DNA from: Neostapfia colusana
Lineage: Eukaryota; Streptophyta; Magnoliopsida; Poales; Poaceae
Length of the DNA: 64,000 nt
Direction: 5' to 3'
Assembly (NCBI GenBank): GCA_030760725.1
Contig: JASWHV010000010.1
Span: 38,569,760 to 38,633,759 of the forward strand
Part shown: piece by piece, positions 19,981 through 33,389 of the stretch
Layout of the letters: every line of letters starts with the position of its first letter
How positions within the stretch are numbered: the first letter of the stretch is position 1
Notes under the pieces: model-generated
Told to the model about the DNA's origin: nothing
What the model saw: only the letters and a program-made list of their open reading frames with translations
Database searches by the model: none
Program-made: the position numbers and the translations under genes

Positions 19981-22900
19981 TGACACGACCCCATTTGGTC
20001 CTGTCGAGCCAGGATCACGCTGAGGGGTGCTGCGTTGCACAGCACCGTATAACACACGTCAAAGGTACAAAGCGGAAGCGGAAGTTTATTACATAAACAG
20101 TTTTATGAACCTGTTTACATCAAAATACGTTTAGTCCACACTCGCGGGCGTAGACTACGCATCAAGTCACGTTCAGCCCTCGAACGTGTCCTTGCTAGCA
20201 CACACACGGACACTAACTCTGCGGCGTGCACGACTCCCACTCGACGGGGTTCCCCTCCTGGGGTTCCGTCTCCTCTTCGGGAGTCCCTTCCTCATAGAAC
20301 CCTGCAAAAGCTTCAAACACAAGCAGTGAGCACGAAGGCTCAGCAAGTCTGACCCGTCTCACCTAAACATGGAACTTCTACATGAGGGTAATGGGTTACA
20401 TGAGGTAAACATCATTTGCAAGGACTCGCCTAATTAGTAGAACCTTACTTTCAAGTTTTAGCAGCAGGTTGTGGAGAACCTTACGCTAAGGCACATGAGA
20501 GGGCCGCAATCAAACAAGAAACGCATTTCTCTCATGTACTTTGCCCAAAGTTGAAAGGAACTTTAGTTAGCTCTAAACTACAACAAACCATTAACGAGCA
20601 AAGTCCATCTTTCAATCAGCAGCATTTTAACATGTAACTAGCCTGTTCTTTCTACGTCACGGTACAGTGAACAAGTGGTACTCACTGACCGCGAGGGACG
20701 GCGATTATAATCGATTTACACCTGCAGGGTTACCCGAACAACCCGTCACATACGCCCGTACTCGATGTTGCCTACAACAACCATCACGGACGCCGTACGC
20801 AACTACCTTTCACCTGTCATCTAAATATTGAACCGGTCCCATCGTCCCGAGCAAGAGGTCTCTGCACGCGCATCTCTGTGCCGCCAGCCGATTTACACCT
20901 TGAGCTCTCAACCTACCCTCTGAACGACGGGCAATGCCTCAATACCCAGCTACCCGAGTTACATCAGTTTCCCGGTTCCCATATAGCCGGTAGGTCTTCG
21001 GTACTGTTCTAGCTTGTTCAACAGGCCCGCACACGGCTCGGTCCTCAATCGACAAAAGCGGAGCTACAGCACACAGGCCCCAAAGTCCTGCTGCCCTTAC
21101 TCTCCGCTCGGTCTCATTTTCTTGCCATGTGTATCATGTGCTATCTCTACCCGAGCAATGTGCCTCTAGCCTATTCTCGCGAGTAGTTCCAACTACTCGA
21201 CTTGTACCGAATCCTACGCTATCCTAGCAATGCAGTAGCTAACGGGGTTTGCAATCCTAACCCAACCCGTGGTTTTCTTGGCTATGCAGCTGGATTTCCA
21301 AACAAGACTCTAATGCACAGAACAAAGGAAACAGGTAGGTGCTCAAAACAATAAAAATTTGTAAAAAGGTTAATGCAAACCGGAGCTTGCCTTGCTGCTC
21401 TTGGTCGTAGGCTAGCTGTTCCTCCGGAGTAACGAAGTCTAGGACATCGGGTTCCTCCTCGACCTTAGCGACTACATGATATAAGAAACATATGTATCAA
21501 TTTAAATGCATTTGTATCAACTTTGAAGTTGTGAAGTCTATAAACCTTGCTAGACAGACCTAATGACTGTGAAACTTTTACTGTGGCTTGGTTACAACCT
21601 AAACAGAGACTCGGTCAAGTTTTAGTTGCAGCAAAGCTCATTTGAGCCCTCCACAATTAATTATGTCCTTGACCTTAATTGGAAATCTTAGGGTGTTCTA
21701 GGAATTTTCATGAAACAAACTATGACTTTCTGAAAACTAGATTTTCAGAGGGTTCTAATGGAGTTGGTCTCACTTAATTTGGGAGTCTCTAACTAAAGAT
21801 GTGAGCTAAACAATTTCAGAGAAAATTCTGAAAATGTTTCTGAACATTTTCTATTTTCTCTGGAACAGTTTCACTAATCACACCATTGGGTGGATTAAAT
21901 GAGCTCAAATGGATCTGGAATTTTTATGGTAGTTCAGGGATATTTTGGTGAACATCCCAGCAAAATTTCAGGATTTTCCCCCAAAGGATCTTCCAGTTAA
22001 AATTCCTAACAGATTAAATTTTGAGGAATTAATTCTGGAGAAATAAGGAATTTCATGAAGTGAAACTTGATTTTCTGGAAAGTACTCAGAGAGCTTAATC
22101 CAGCAAAATTTGGTTCACTCAATTTGGAGCTTTCTAACCAAAGTTATGAGAATTTGAAGTTTGAAGGAAATCTGAAAATCGGGGAAAAGTTTAAACTCGC
22201 GCGTGGGCCCAGGGGACACGCGTCGCACACCTAGGCGATGGCACATCGCGGCCCACAAGGATTTTGCACGCCAGCACATCCGATCCTGGCCGCAGCCGGA
22301 TCCCGATTCAAAATATCTCCCGCTGACAGCTGGGGTCCACCCCCTTCTTCATCCTCGCGACACCCGCGCCCCGCCGCCGAGGGATGTCGCCGGAGAGCTC
22401 GCCGCCGGCTGCTGTACAGCTCCAAACTTCTCGATCCTGGCCGCCCCTGCCTACTTTTACTCGGGGAACAGGATCCGAGGGTCAGCTGCTTATGACAACG
22501 GCCGGAGCATGGTCGGCGACGAGCCGCTACCTCAGAACGACTTCGGCCATGTCGGCTGACTACCCTAGCACCTCAGCTACTTGGGAAATCGGTCGGGGAG
22601 CATCAGTGGACCTTAGAGAAGGTCGACATGAGCTCGAGGAAGCTCGGGGAAGGCCCGAAATAGGTCCTCACCGTGCGCCCGATACCCCCCGTTCGTTCCG
22701 CCATTAGTAGACCTCAAATTACGCCGGGCACAGAGGTTCTCCGGCCCAGAGTTGTGAAGGCAACTTGTGCGTTACCGTGTCTAGCTCGTGTGAGAGCGGC
22801 CTGAGGCCCTCTAATCCTTTCTAGAGCACGAATTAAACAGAATCGTACCCAAAGGTCGTTCTGCACACAGAAATGGGAAAAGTGGAAATTCGCCGCCGGT

Positions 22901-24020
22901 GAGCAACCACTCGAGCTGTGGCTCGGGGATGAGCAGCACCGGTCACCTGCGCGTCCAAGGGTGCCTTGGCTCGGGCGTGACAGCGCCCTGGTTGGGCTGT
23001 CCACGAGAGCCCGAGGTGCGGCGGTTCCAAGTTCCGAGTTTGATCTTTCGGCACAGCCGATATCAATCGGTTTCAACCGAATTCTAGCAACGGGGAGGAT
23101 GGAGGAAGGTCTCTAGTACCTTGCTGGGGCTCTGGAGTGGAAGGAGGGAGCTGCGATCGGCGTTCTCCGATCAAGTCCGAGCTGCGGAAGTTTTCGGCCA
23201 GCGCTGAGTTCTTGCGGGGAAGAATGGTGGTGCCTCGGCCGAGGAGGGGGCAGGCGCCTTAAGAAGGCTCTGCACCGCCTCACGCCCGCGCATGGGCAAG
23301 CAGCTGGTGGCGCGGCGGCTGGCCTCGGTGGCGATCACCGCTGCAGCTCGGCGACCCGAGTGAAAAAGTCTCAGTCGGTTTGATCTGAGCAGTGGCTGAC
23401 ATGTGGGTCCCACCTCCAGTTTTAACCTCTGAAATTTACTCCTAATCACTGTTTTAAATAGTGAGCCCCATACTACCCTTGGCAATTCAAATTATTCACC
23501 CATGAGCCATTTGAATTGATCAAAGTTCAAATGAGGTTTGGTTTGAATGAATTTCAGCACAAGTTCAGTTTGAAATTCAAATAAAGTTTGAATTTCTCCC
23601 ACTTAGCTCATGTCAAGATCAACTCCAAATGGAGTGAAAATTGGTGTGTGAGCTCACAAAAATGTGCTGAGTAAGAATATGCCCCCCACTTTTAAATTCA
23701 TTGGATAAAAACAGTTTGAATTTGAATATAGTTTCAAACTGCCCTCTTCCTAACTATACCCAAACTGACCTCAAAAAGGTTTTGAATTTGGGTGAAACTT
23801 GGCAGGGACATCCTTAGTAAAGTGTAGGAGTTTTCATATGTCCAGCCCATCCATATCACATGTGGGAAATACCACTTTTGCAATGTGTAAGTTTGTTCTC
23901 TAATGAGCATGTTGATAATTGTTACTTGCTCTTCATTTGTGTTCATCATTCTCCCTCAAATGAGGTGTGTGGTGTGGTGATGAACACTGCAAATGTGTGT
24001 CAAAAACCGAGGCCCTTACA
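19981..24020 (-). repeat. Element C 5' LTR
   Basis: 4040 bp, colinear with 8600-12638, with about 60 substitutions counted by eye and few indels. It ends at GCCCTTACA on the plus strand, followed by the CCGTG target duplication. Palindrome at 21180-21199; reversed polyadenylation block at 20070-20095. Confidence 0.95.
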
Positions 24021-24730
24021 CCGTGGCACTCAAAGCTTGCTGCACAATCAAAGTCCTATAGTTGTTTATCGCAGATGTACCAAGAACCTCCTCAGCACCA
24101 TCATCCGAACCTGAAATGTTAGTTGCAATAATATTTTCATCTTCAATATCAGAAGCACTAACAGACCCACCATTAGCAGTGGCAATGATCGCCCGTTTGC
24201 TGGGGCAATCAGGTTGCATATGGCCAAGTCCCTGGCAGCGGTGGCACTTGATGTCGGAGCTGCGACTTGTTGAAGTGTTGGGTGCAGCCGCCTTTGCTGC
24301 AACACCTGGAGGCATATGGGACTTGCTGTTATCTTGTCCCCGTGATGTAGAAGGTGCGATGCTGCTGCGTACAACACCCGTGGAGGGTGGTGTAGAAGCA
24401 CGTACGCTAGAGGAGGGCGCTGCTTTGGATGGCACCGGAAATTATCGTGGCGTGAAGTTGTTGTTCCTCCACTGCTGTTGGTGACCCTGCACTTCTTTTT
24501 CTGCTAACATAGCAAGTTGAAATAAACGTTGAATAGAATGATATTCCTTGTAGTCAACTATGTTCTGGATCTCATGCCGCAAGCCCCCATAAAACCTAAC
24601 AATTTGGTCCTCCTGATCCTCAACTACCCCACAACAAAGCATACCTTTCTGCAACTCTTGGTAGTACTCTTGGACAGTCATGTCACCCTTATCAAAGCGT
24701 TGCAATTTCTTAAGAAGATCACGTCTATAC
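24021..24730 (-). pseudogene. CRM gag, middle and C-terminal part with zinc knuckle
   Basis: Continues the CRM gag on the minus strand from 39296 across element D (TAT AGA codons meet at the TATAC duplication) and runs in frame into pol at 8599 across element C. It encodes the QRFDKGDMTVQEYYQELQ region of retrotransposon Gag, a Ser/Pro-rich linker and a CX2CX4HX4C knuckle (CHRCQGLGHMQPDC, near 24210-24250). A TAA at 24442-24444 interrupts it after FTPR. Confidence 0.9.
24726..24730. repeat. Target-site duplication of element D (left copy, TATAC)
   Basis: TATAC is repeated at 39296-39300. Removing element D and one copy rejoins the CRM gag reading frame. Confidence 0.95.
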
Positions 24731-27700
24731 TGTGGCGGACCGGAATCCGCTCATCCAGGATCGCAGAGGGTGGTGCCGCGCGATGCGACACCCGACAGCA
24801 CACGTCATAAGAACACAATATATTACATGGGAAAAACAGCTGAAACTGTACAAACAAGTACAAACTTCAGTTACAATTATTGTTCTATTACACAGCGGAA
24901 GACTACACCATACAACTCACGCCCGCCTATTTAGCAAAAGTCGGTTGCCCAGCCCTAGGGCAACCCACACTAGCTGCACGTCTCAGCTCAGCGCGGCGTG
25001 TACGGCTCCCACTCAGCCGTGGTCCCCGACGGAGGGTAACCCTCGCCGGTGGACTCGTACTCCGAGTCCGTGGGTGGCTCCTCACCTGAAAAACACTTAA
25101 GCAGCAACTGTGAGCACAAAGGCTCAGCAAGGCTTAACCGACTCACCTAAGCATGAAACTCTACATGAGGTGTACAATGGACATAGTATAGTACATTTCA
25201 GCAAAACGACACGCCTACAAGTTCATCCTTAGTTCAACTTTTAGCAACAAGTTAACAGTTCATGAAATCTGAAATTTAGTAAGCAGTGTTTGGTGGCACA
25301 CATGTAGCAATACAATTATATCAATCAGCATCATTGAATCAACATATTTCATCCATTAGTCTACGTTACGACGCAGTGAACAAGCAGTACTCGTCACCGC
25401 GAGGGACGGCGAATCGACTCGATATACACCTGCAGGGAAAACCCAAAGAGCACGTCACGTACGCCCACCCGTGGAGCTGCACAGCACGCTCACTCGATGT
25501 CGTACGGGACAACCTTTCACCCAACAGCCCAAACGTCGAACCGGTCGCACCGAAACGAGCAGGAGGTTCCCCACACGGAGCATCTCTCTATGCCCGTTGG
25601 CAGATTTCCACCTTGCTGCCCTCAACCTACACCTATAAATCGGTGTGCTATGCCTCGACGCCCGGAGGTTTAGGCTACATCGGTTTATCGGGGCCCATAT
25701 ATCCGATATGCCTTCGGTACGTTCAATACTTGTTCAGCAGGGCCGCACACGGATCGGTCCTCAATCGACACGGGCAGGGCTGCGCACACAAGACTCTCTC
25801 TTGCTGCGCCCTAGCCCCTGCCTAGTCTCATTTTCATTACTAAGTGATCTCACATCACTCAACCGAACCCGTGTGTCCCAATGCCTATCTCGCGAGTAGA
25901 TTCCAACTACTCGACTTGTACCGAAGTCCTATGACTCATTAAGCATAGCCTGTCTACTCGAGGTCCTTAACACTACCCTCACTCTTTTAGGAACCTTTGG
26001 TTATGCAAGTGGGGTTTCATTCATCCTGTACCTAATGCACATACATACTTCATATGACACATGTAAACAAAGTAAAACTTTTAAAAAGTGTTAATGCAAA
26101 CCGGGGCTTGCCTTGTTGCTGCTGGTCAGGAGTTAGTTCTTCGTCCGGAAGAAGGAAGTCCAGCACTTCCGGAGTCTCTTCTTCAACGGCTACACGTTAA
26201 TGAAATACTATACGTTAATTTAGATGCACAGGTGAGTTATAGAGTAAGACTTCTACTATTAGTTCTAATAACCAGCCTCTAACACCTGGAACTTTGTTTA
26301 AGAATTTAAATATGAACTGGTGTTGGTGGTTTGGCTTGGACTTAGTCACATGGTTAAATGCTAAGTGGTTTTCCCCCTTTTCCATCTTAATCCCTTAAGT
26401 GGGTAAACAGGACAGGGGTGATCTAGAGCTCCAATGGAGCTGAGAATTTTTGTGTGAGTTCCTTGTCACAAGAAAAACTCTCTGGACCAAACATTAGCAC
26501 TTTTCATGGAGTGGTTTGCTCAGAATAATTCTCTTGGCAAATCAGCAAGGAAGAATTAATTCTGAGGTAATACCCCTGTTCATGCTCAACTTAATGAACT
26601 ACAATTTCTATTATAGCTCATAGAGTTTGCATGAATTTTCCTAGCATTTTTGGAGTCAAGGTTTGCCCAGAATTAAATTTCCAAGTTTTGGAAATTCTCT
26701 GAAAATGTTTCTGCATTCAAATGAACACAGCACCTTCCAATTTGAATTGCTCTGACCAAATCAACTCCAAATGGTCTGAAACTTTTACAGGGGTTTACTA
26801 ATGTCCTAAAGAACATTCTGGCAAAATTTGGGGATTTTTGGATGAAGCAAACTCCCTCTAAAATTCTTTTGCTGAAAAGATTTATAGAATTTTCCAGAAT
26901 TAATTAAAGGGTTTCATATAAATTGGGTTCTACATTTGGATATTACTCTATCAGAGGAATCCAACGAAATTTGTTTCACAATTTTTGGATTCTCCTACCC
27001 GAAGTTGTAGCTATTCAAAGTTTGAACTAAAAACTGAAATTCCCCAAAATGTTCAAATACTGGCTGTGGGTCCGGGGACAGGTGTCACGCGTCGGGGCAA
27101 GCCACACGAGGCTACAGATTATTTCCCGCGCCTCCACACCAGATCCCTGCGCCACAGCTGATCAAATATTTGAAAAACCGTCACTGACGGGCGGGACCCA
27201 CCGGTCGTCTTCTACCTCCGGCCACCCGCGCCTGCGCGCCGCCGGGTTCGCCGGAGTTCGACGGATTCCGGCCTCCCTGCCATCCCCCGAGCTCTCCCTC
27301 GCCACTAGGGCCTAATTTCCCGTGCTGAACACGATGGAACACTCTTCCCCGGTCGGCGATGGCTCTAACCTAGCTGGCCACGGTGCGGCGTCTCTGGACT
27401 GGCTCGGCAACGTCGCCCGGTCACCCTAGCCTGCCCAGACCTCGGTGGAACGGCGCTACAGCACCAGTGGACCAAAGGGATGCTCGACCTAGCCTCAAAA
27501 CTGCTCGGGACCGGCGGCTAATGGTGCCTCACCGTGCACCCGAAGCCTCCTCCGCGTTTGAGGTCGGAAATTCTGGATTTCATGCGGTCTACGTGCATAT
27601 TTCCAACTAGGGTTGTGAAGGACTACTGATCGCCGGTTAGTGGCGGTCCTGTGTGCAAGGTTTCACGGCCTAAGAACGAGAGGGACGATCGAATTTGGTA

Positions 27701-28791
27701 TTACCGTATCAGGAGGTCGGATGGTGCCCGACGGCGATCTTTTCCCAAATTCGAGCCTAGTAGATCATCTCATGGCTTGAGCCTCGGGGACGAGCATCAG
27801 GGGCTACCAGCGCATCCGAGGGTGCTCTAGCTCGGGCCTGAGAAGCTCTGGGTGGGTCTGTCCACGTGAGACCAGCTTCGGTTCTCCGCCGGACAGCTCT
27901 GTTTTCTCGGCGCCGTTTGCCGAATTGTGCGCGTCACAGGCTAGGGCCTTTGGGGTTGCGGGGCTGGTGTGGGAGAGCAGGCACAGGCGCTGCGTTTCTG
28001 TACTGCCGGTGCGCACAACCGAGGTTTGGTTGAGGCCGGCGATCGGGGAGAAAGGAGTGCGGCGGTGAGCGCCGATTGCTGTTTGCGCGTGGAAAGAACA
28101 GCTAGCGCGCGATCAAAGCGAAGATGGCAACGTGCTGCAGCCGGTTTCCGGGATAAGGAGCAGGCCAGCGCGAAATGGGAGCAGGAGGTGGAGCCTCGGT
28201 CGACGGGGGCGGCCGCTCGGTGTCGCCCCGGGGTTACACCTCGGTGGAGTGAAGTCCAGAGAGAAACTTAAGTGTTAAGTATACTCATTCCTATGACATG
28301 TGGGCCCCACAACTCAGTACCTCTTTTCCTCAAAATATCTCCAAAGTTTGACAATTATCCAACCCAGTTGTTTGAAAATTGGAAACTGAGCTCATTTGAC
28401 AAGTTTGGACAAATTCCATGCAAATTCAAATATTCATTTGAATTCTTTGCACATTTGATTTCCTTTGGAAAAATGGGCAGCAAGACTTTTCAAAAATTAA
28501 TGAAACTTTGCCTCCCCACTAATTCGGACCTAAGGAATCCAAATATGCCACTTGATCCTTGTGTTAGCTGCTGCAAACAATAGTTTGGACACAACAGTTT
28601 TGAATTCCTCATTGTGTGATCATATGTGTATAAACCCTACTTTGTGAAAGTGAAGACTCTCCCCTCTAATCACTCTTTTGATGGAGGTTACATGCTTTTC
28701 ACAACATTTCCTAAGGTGTCCACAATGAAAATTGTGGTGTTGTGAGATGAAGAAAATTTTTTTTACAAGTCCCTTTTCTTGGGCTTTTACA
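24731..28791 (-). repeat. Element D 3' LTR
   Basis: 4061 bp, nearly identical to 35234-39295. Short ORFs inside (for example 25286-25825) are present in both copies and resemble no protein. It shares with the T1 LTR a block from about 25370 to 25930 (CGCGAGGGACGGCGA, CACCTGCAGGG, CGCACACGG and CTCAATCGACAC words in the same order) and a loose form of the palindrome at 25893-25913. Confidence 0.95.
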
Positions 28792-28806
28792 TCCCTCCCC
28801 CCTTAA
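28792..28806 (-). other. Element D polypurine tract
   Basis: On the minus strand AAGGGGGGAGGGA touches the 3' LTR start TGTAAAAGCC. The frame-shifted end of gag-pol reads into it. Confidence 0.88.
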
Positions 28807-31800
28807 AAGAATCTCGTCCCGAGATTATAAAAGAAGAGATAGCGATGTAATAGTGACTTACCCGTGTTGAGAAGCCAAGAACTCCGTGTAATTTGAGCGA
28901 AGGAACTCCTCGCTCTCCCACGTCGCTTCCTCGGCGGTGTGGTTGCTCCAGAGTATTTTGTAGAACCACAACGTTCTGCTGCGTGTGGTTCTGGCTTTCT
29001 CATCAAGATTCCTACCGGATATTCATCATATGTTAAATCCGGTTTCAGCTCGCCGATGTCTTCGGTAGGAACAGCAGCTGTATGCTTCAAGCATTTTCGC
29101 AGTTGCGAAACATGGAAAATATCATGGACACCAGCCAGAGATGCCGGTAGCTCCAATCGATACGCTGCTGGTCCACACTTCTCGGTGATAGCGTAGGGTC
29201 CAATGAAACGGGGAGCGAGCTTCCCCTTCACACCGAATCGGTGCACGCCCTTCATTGGAGAAACGCGGAGGTACACGTGTTCCCCAACGTCAAAGTGCAA
29301 CGGTCTACGCCTCTTATCAGCGTAGCTCTTCTGTCGGGATTGAGCGGCCTTCAAATTGGCTTGAATTGTCCGAACGCGCTCCTCTGCGTCGCTCACCACA
29401 TCAACCCCGAATGTGACCCTTTCACCGGACTCACACCAATTTAACGGGGTGCGGCACTTGCGACCGTAGAGAGCTTCGTAGGGTGCCATTTTGATACTCG
29501 CCTGATAACCGTTGTTGTACGAGAATTCCGCCAATGGTAGGTGATCATCCCAGTTCCTACCATGGTGGATGGCACATGCTCTCAACATGTCTTCCAGAAC
29601 TTGGTTCACCCTCTCTGTCTGGCCATCTGTCTGAGGGTGATAAGCAGAGCTCCTGATCAGCTTAGTACCCAATGCAGCGTGTAGCTGCTCCCAAAAGCGA
29701 GATACAAATAATGCACCTCGATCTGAGACAATGGTCTTGGGTGCCCCGTATAGGCATAGAATCTTCGCTATGTATAGCTCCGCATATTTGCCGGCATTGT
29801 AACGTGTATTCACCGGAATGAAGTGAGCCGTCTTGGTTAACCGATCAATGATTACCCATATGGAATCATGCTTGTTGGCTGTTAGGGGTAATCCCACAAT
29901 GAAATCCATGCTCACATCTTCCCATTTCCATGCCGGGATCTTCAGGGGTTGCAACAGCCCTGATTTCTTCATGTGATCAGCTTTCACTCGTCTACACGTA
30001 TCACACTCGGATACGTACTTAGCTACCTCCCGCTTCATCCGTGTCCACCAAAATTTCTTTTTCAAATCTTGGTACATTTTGTTGCTGCCTGGATGAATGG
30101 AGTATTTGGACAAGTGAGCTTCATCGAGGATCTTTTTCCTCAACTTCATATCTCGGGGTACGACTATGCGGTCATTGAACCACAACGTCCCCTCACCATC
30201 TTTCCGGAAACATTTGATCTCCCCATTGTCAATTCGTCTCCGGAGATGTGCCATGCCTTTATCCGTTTTCTGAGCTGCAATGATGTCCTCCCTAATAGTA
30301 GGGACGAGGGCAAGGTTGTACAGCGATCCATAAGGAACCAAGTATAAACTTGGCTCTTCCTCCTCCATCGGTGTAATGGTGAGGTGATGGACATGCGATT
30401 TCCGACTCAGCGCGTCGGCAACCACATTCGCCTTGCCGGGGTGGTAATGGATCTCAATCTCATAATCTTTGATCAGTTCTAACCACCTCCTCTGCCTCAT
30501 GTTCAGCTCCTTCTGGGTGAAAATGTATTTCAAGCTCTTGTGGTCGGTGTAGAGATGCACCAAGTTTCCCAGGAGATAGTGCCTCCACATTTTCAGTGCC
30601 AACACCACGGCAGCAAGTTCAAGATCGTGAGTCGGGTAGTGCTGCTCATAGTTCCGAAGTTGGCGTGAGCCATAAGCGACCACACGTCCTTCCTGCATCA
30701 ACACGCAGCCAAGCCCAATACCGGACGCGTCACAATACACGTCGAAGGGCTTTGTTGTATCCGGCTGAGCTAACACCGGGGCTGTGGTGAGATGCTTCAC
30801 CAATGTTCGGAACGCTCCTTCACATGCCATGTTCCAAACATATTTTGTCCCTTTCTTCAGCAACTCTGTCATCGGCTTAGCGAGCTTGGAGAAACTTGGG
30901 ATGAATCTCCGATAGTATCCCGCTAGCCCGAGGAAGCTTCTGACTTCATGGACTGAAGTGGGAGCTTTCCATTTCAACACTTGCTCTATTTTACTTGGGT
31001 CAACCGCAATGCCTTCAGCTGAGATGATATGTCCCAAGAATGGCACTTGGCTGATCCAAAATTCGCATTTGCTGAACTTGGCGTAGAGCTTGTGGTCTCG
31101 CAATCGTTGAAGAACGATCCGTAAGTGTTCGGCATGCTCGGCTTCTGTCTTGGAGTAAACCAAGATATCGTCGATGAACACTACCACAAACTTGTCCAGC
31201 TCCGGCATGAACACCGAGTTCATGAGATACATGAAATGGGCTGGAGCATTTGTGAGACCAAAAGACATGACGAGATATTCGTATAAGCCGTATCTCGTCG
31301 AGAATGCCGTCTTCGGGATATCCTCCGCCCGGATCTTGATCTGGTGATATCCAGAGCGAAGGTCCATCTTTGAGAATACACTTGCCCCCACAAGTTGATC
31401 AAACAAGATGTCAATTCGGGGCAGTGGGTACTTATTCTTGATGGTGACGGCGTTGAGCGGCCGGTAATCCACACACAGCCTCAGGGTCTCATCCTTTTTC
31501 TTCACGAATAGTGCCGAGCATCCCCAAGGCGAGGAACTCGGCCTAATGAAACCCTTGCTCAACAGATCATTGAGCTGTTCTTTCAGTTCCGCCAGCTCAT
31601 TTGGAGCCATCTTGTATGGTCTCCGTGATATGGGCGTAGTCCCGGGTGCAAGTTCAATCTTGAACTCGACATCCCGCTCAGGTGGCATGCCCGGAAGATC
31701 GTCCGGAAACACATCGGGATACTCCCGGACTACGGGGATGTCTTCTAACTTGAGAACTTCAGCATTATTAATTGCTAAAACTTCCCGGATTGGCGTGTCT

Positions 31801-33389
31801 AATACCATGGAATGTGGACGGTGGAATGGAGAATTTAAGTGAACCGTCCGTGTCCGAGTCTCTAGGACAGCGCCATGGTATTGTAGCCATGACATCCCTA
31901 AGATTGCATCAATCTTTTGTCCCATAAGGATTATCAAGGTGGTGGGATATAGTTTCCCACCTAAGCACAGAGGTGCCTTTGGAATCATCATATTAGCTGA
32001 AATCTTCCCTCCCGGTGAGCATATCATATATGTGCAGTCGGTTAGGAAGACTTGCAATTGATGTTTAGCCACATAGGATGCACTTATAAAGCTGTGGGTT
32101 GCACCAGAATCAAATAATATGACGATGGCTTGATTGTTGAGAGTAAACGTACCCGCCAGCACGTTGTCTCCCTCTGGGGCGTCCTCATTGTCGAGGTTGC
32201 GGACGCCTCCAGTCCGCTGACCAACCTTCTTCGCCGGAGGTCGGCCTCGAGCACCGCCCTGAAACTGGGCTTGCCCGCTGCTCTGCTGCCCCTGGGGACA
32301 GTCCTTCGCAAAGTGGCCCGCCTGGCCACATGTGAAGCAGGTGAAACGGGGCGGTCCCCCGCTGATCGGTGGACGGAAACCTGGGGCGCGTTGTGGCGGT
32401 GGAAACGCCCGGGGTACCGTCTGCTGCTGCTGCTGTCTTGGTGGTGGCATCGGCGGACGGAACGGAGGTGCCTGAAAGGGACGTCCCCCGAACCGTTGCG
32501 GTCGCGCCGGTGGTTGCCACTGCTGCCCGGATGGTGTCCGATACACCATACGGTACTTCTGGGGAGCGCCACTCCCACCGCTGCTAGGTGGAGCGCTGCG
32601 CTTCCTCTGCTCAGCTGCTAACTCCCGCTGAGCGTCCTCTTGCATGATGGCGGCATTGACTAGGTCGTTGAATGTGTCGCGGTTCCATTGTATGAGGTGG
32701 GTCTTCATTTCGGGATGTAACCCCCGATAGAAGTGCTCCCTCTTCTTCTCCTCCGTGGAGATGTAGTCTGACGCATACTGCACCAGATGGTTGAAGGCAC
32801 GGGAGTAGTCGTGGGCACTCCTCCCGCCCTGCTTCAGTTCCAAAAATTCTTGGAACTTTCTCTTCATTATTCCGGGAGGAATGTGATAGGCGCGGAACGC
32901 CTCCCGGAACTCTTGCCATTCCACGGCATGGCCAGCCGGACGTGAGGCGACATAATTCGCCCACCACGCACCAGCGGCACCGTGGAGCTGCTGCGCTGCG
33001 AACAGTGTCTTCTGCCGCTCCGTACACGGGAGCAGCCCGAACTTGGACTCGATAGTTCGCAGCCAGTTGTCCGCCTCCAGTGGTTCTTCAGCTTCGGTGA
33101 ACACTGGAGGGTGCGTACTCATGAAATCCGAGTACGACACTTCGCGGGGCTCACGAGGCCCTCGCTCTTGACGTCCTCCCGCCTGGGACGTATTCTGCAC
33201 GATCGTGCGGAGCAGGTCGGTCTGCTCCTCACGACCTCCCACCAATGCTGCTATCACATCCGCTAGAGTAAGCGGAGGCGGCGGTGGTGGCTGCTTCTGC
33301 GGGGTGCTGTCGTAGGCCGGTGGCTGGGAGTCATCGCCTCCACCTTGGCTAGAGCCACCAACCTCGTGTGTGGTCCTAGTACGAACCAT
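28803..33389 (-). pseudogene. Gag-Pol of element D, one base deletion before the chromodomain
   Basis: The start is taken at MVRTRTTHEV (33389), directly after TTGCAG; 69 open codons upstream match no Gag. It has the same domain order as element C: Gag, knuckle CFTCGQAGHFAKDC, protease DSGATHSFIS, RT with FIDD, RNase H DVYCDASG, IN with CDTCRRVKADH, SMDFIVGLP, VSDRGALF and HPQTDGQTER. About 1460 residues are open. Near 29005-29010 one base is missing compared with element C, so the frame leaves before the chromodomain and continues with about 65 unrelated residues into the polypurine tract. The chromodomain codons (TLWFYKILWSNH onwards, about 28865-29003) are still open in the neighbouring frame. 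A sequencing error could look the same. Confidence 0.92.

Larger units (their letters stand above)
8600..24020 (-). mobile_element. Element C: complete T1-family Tekay/Del-type chromovirus with an extra 5' ORF
   Basis: It is 15.4 kb with 4.04 kb LTRs (8600-12638 and 19981-24020), a 5-bp target-site duplication, a tRNA-iMet primer binding site, a polypurine tract, an uninterrupted gag-pol (12708-17264) and a 314-codon ORF before gag (17537-18481). LTRs on the minus strand start TGTAAG and end GTGTCA. I counted about 60 differences between the two LTRs, about 1.5%, so the insertion is recent on the scale of grass genomes. It sits in the CRM element. All parts needed for an autonomous element are visible. 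Confidence 0.95.

Noticed and set aside
25635..25641. TATAAAT on the plus strand in the element D LTR as a promoter
   Set aside because: It is antisense to the element and has no supporting context; no TATA box could be placed with confidence in T1 or T3 LTRs.
25286..25825. 179-codon ORF, repeated at 35789-36328
   Set aside because: It lies in the two LTRs of element D on the antisense strand; near identity reflects recent LTR duplication, not protein conservation.
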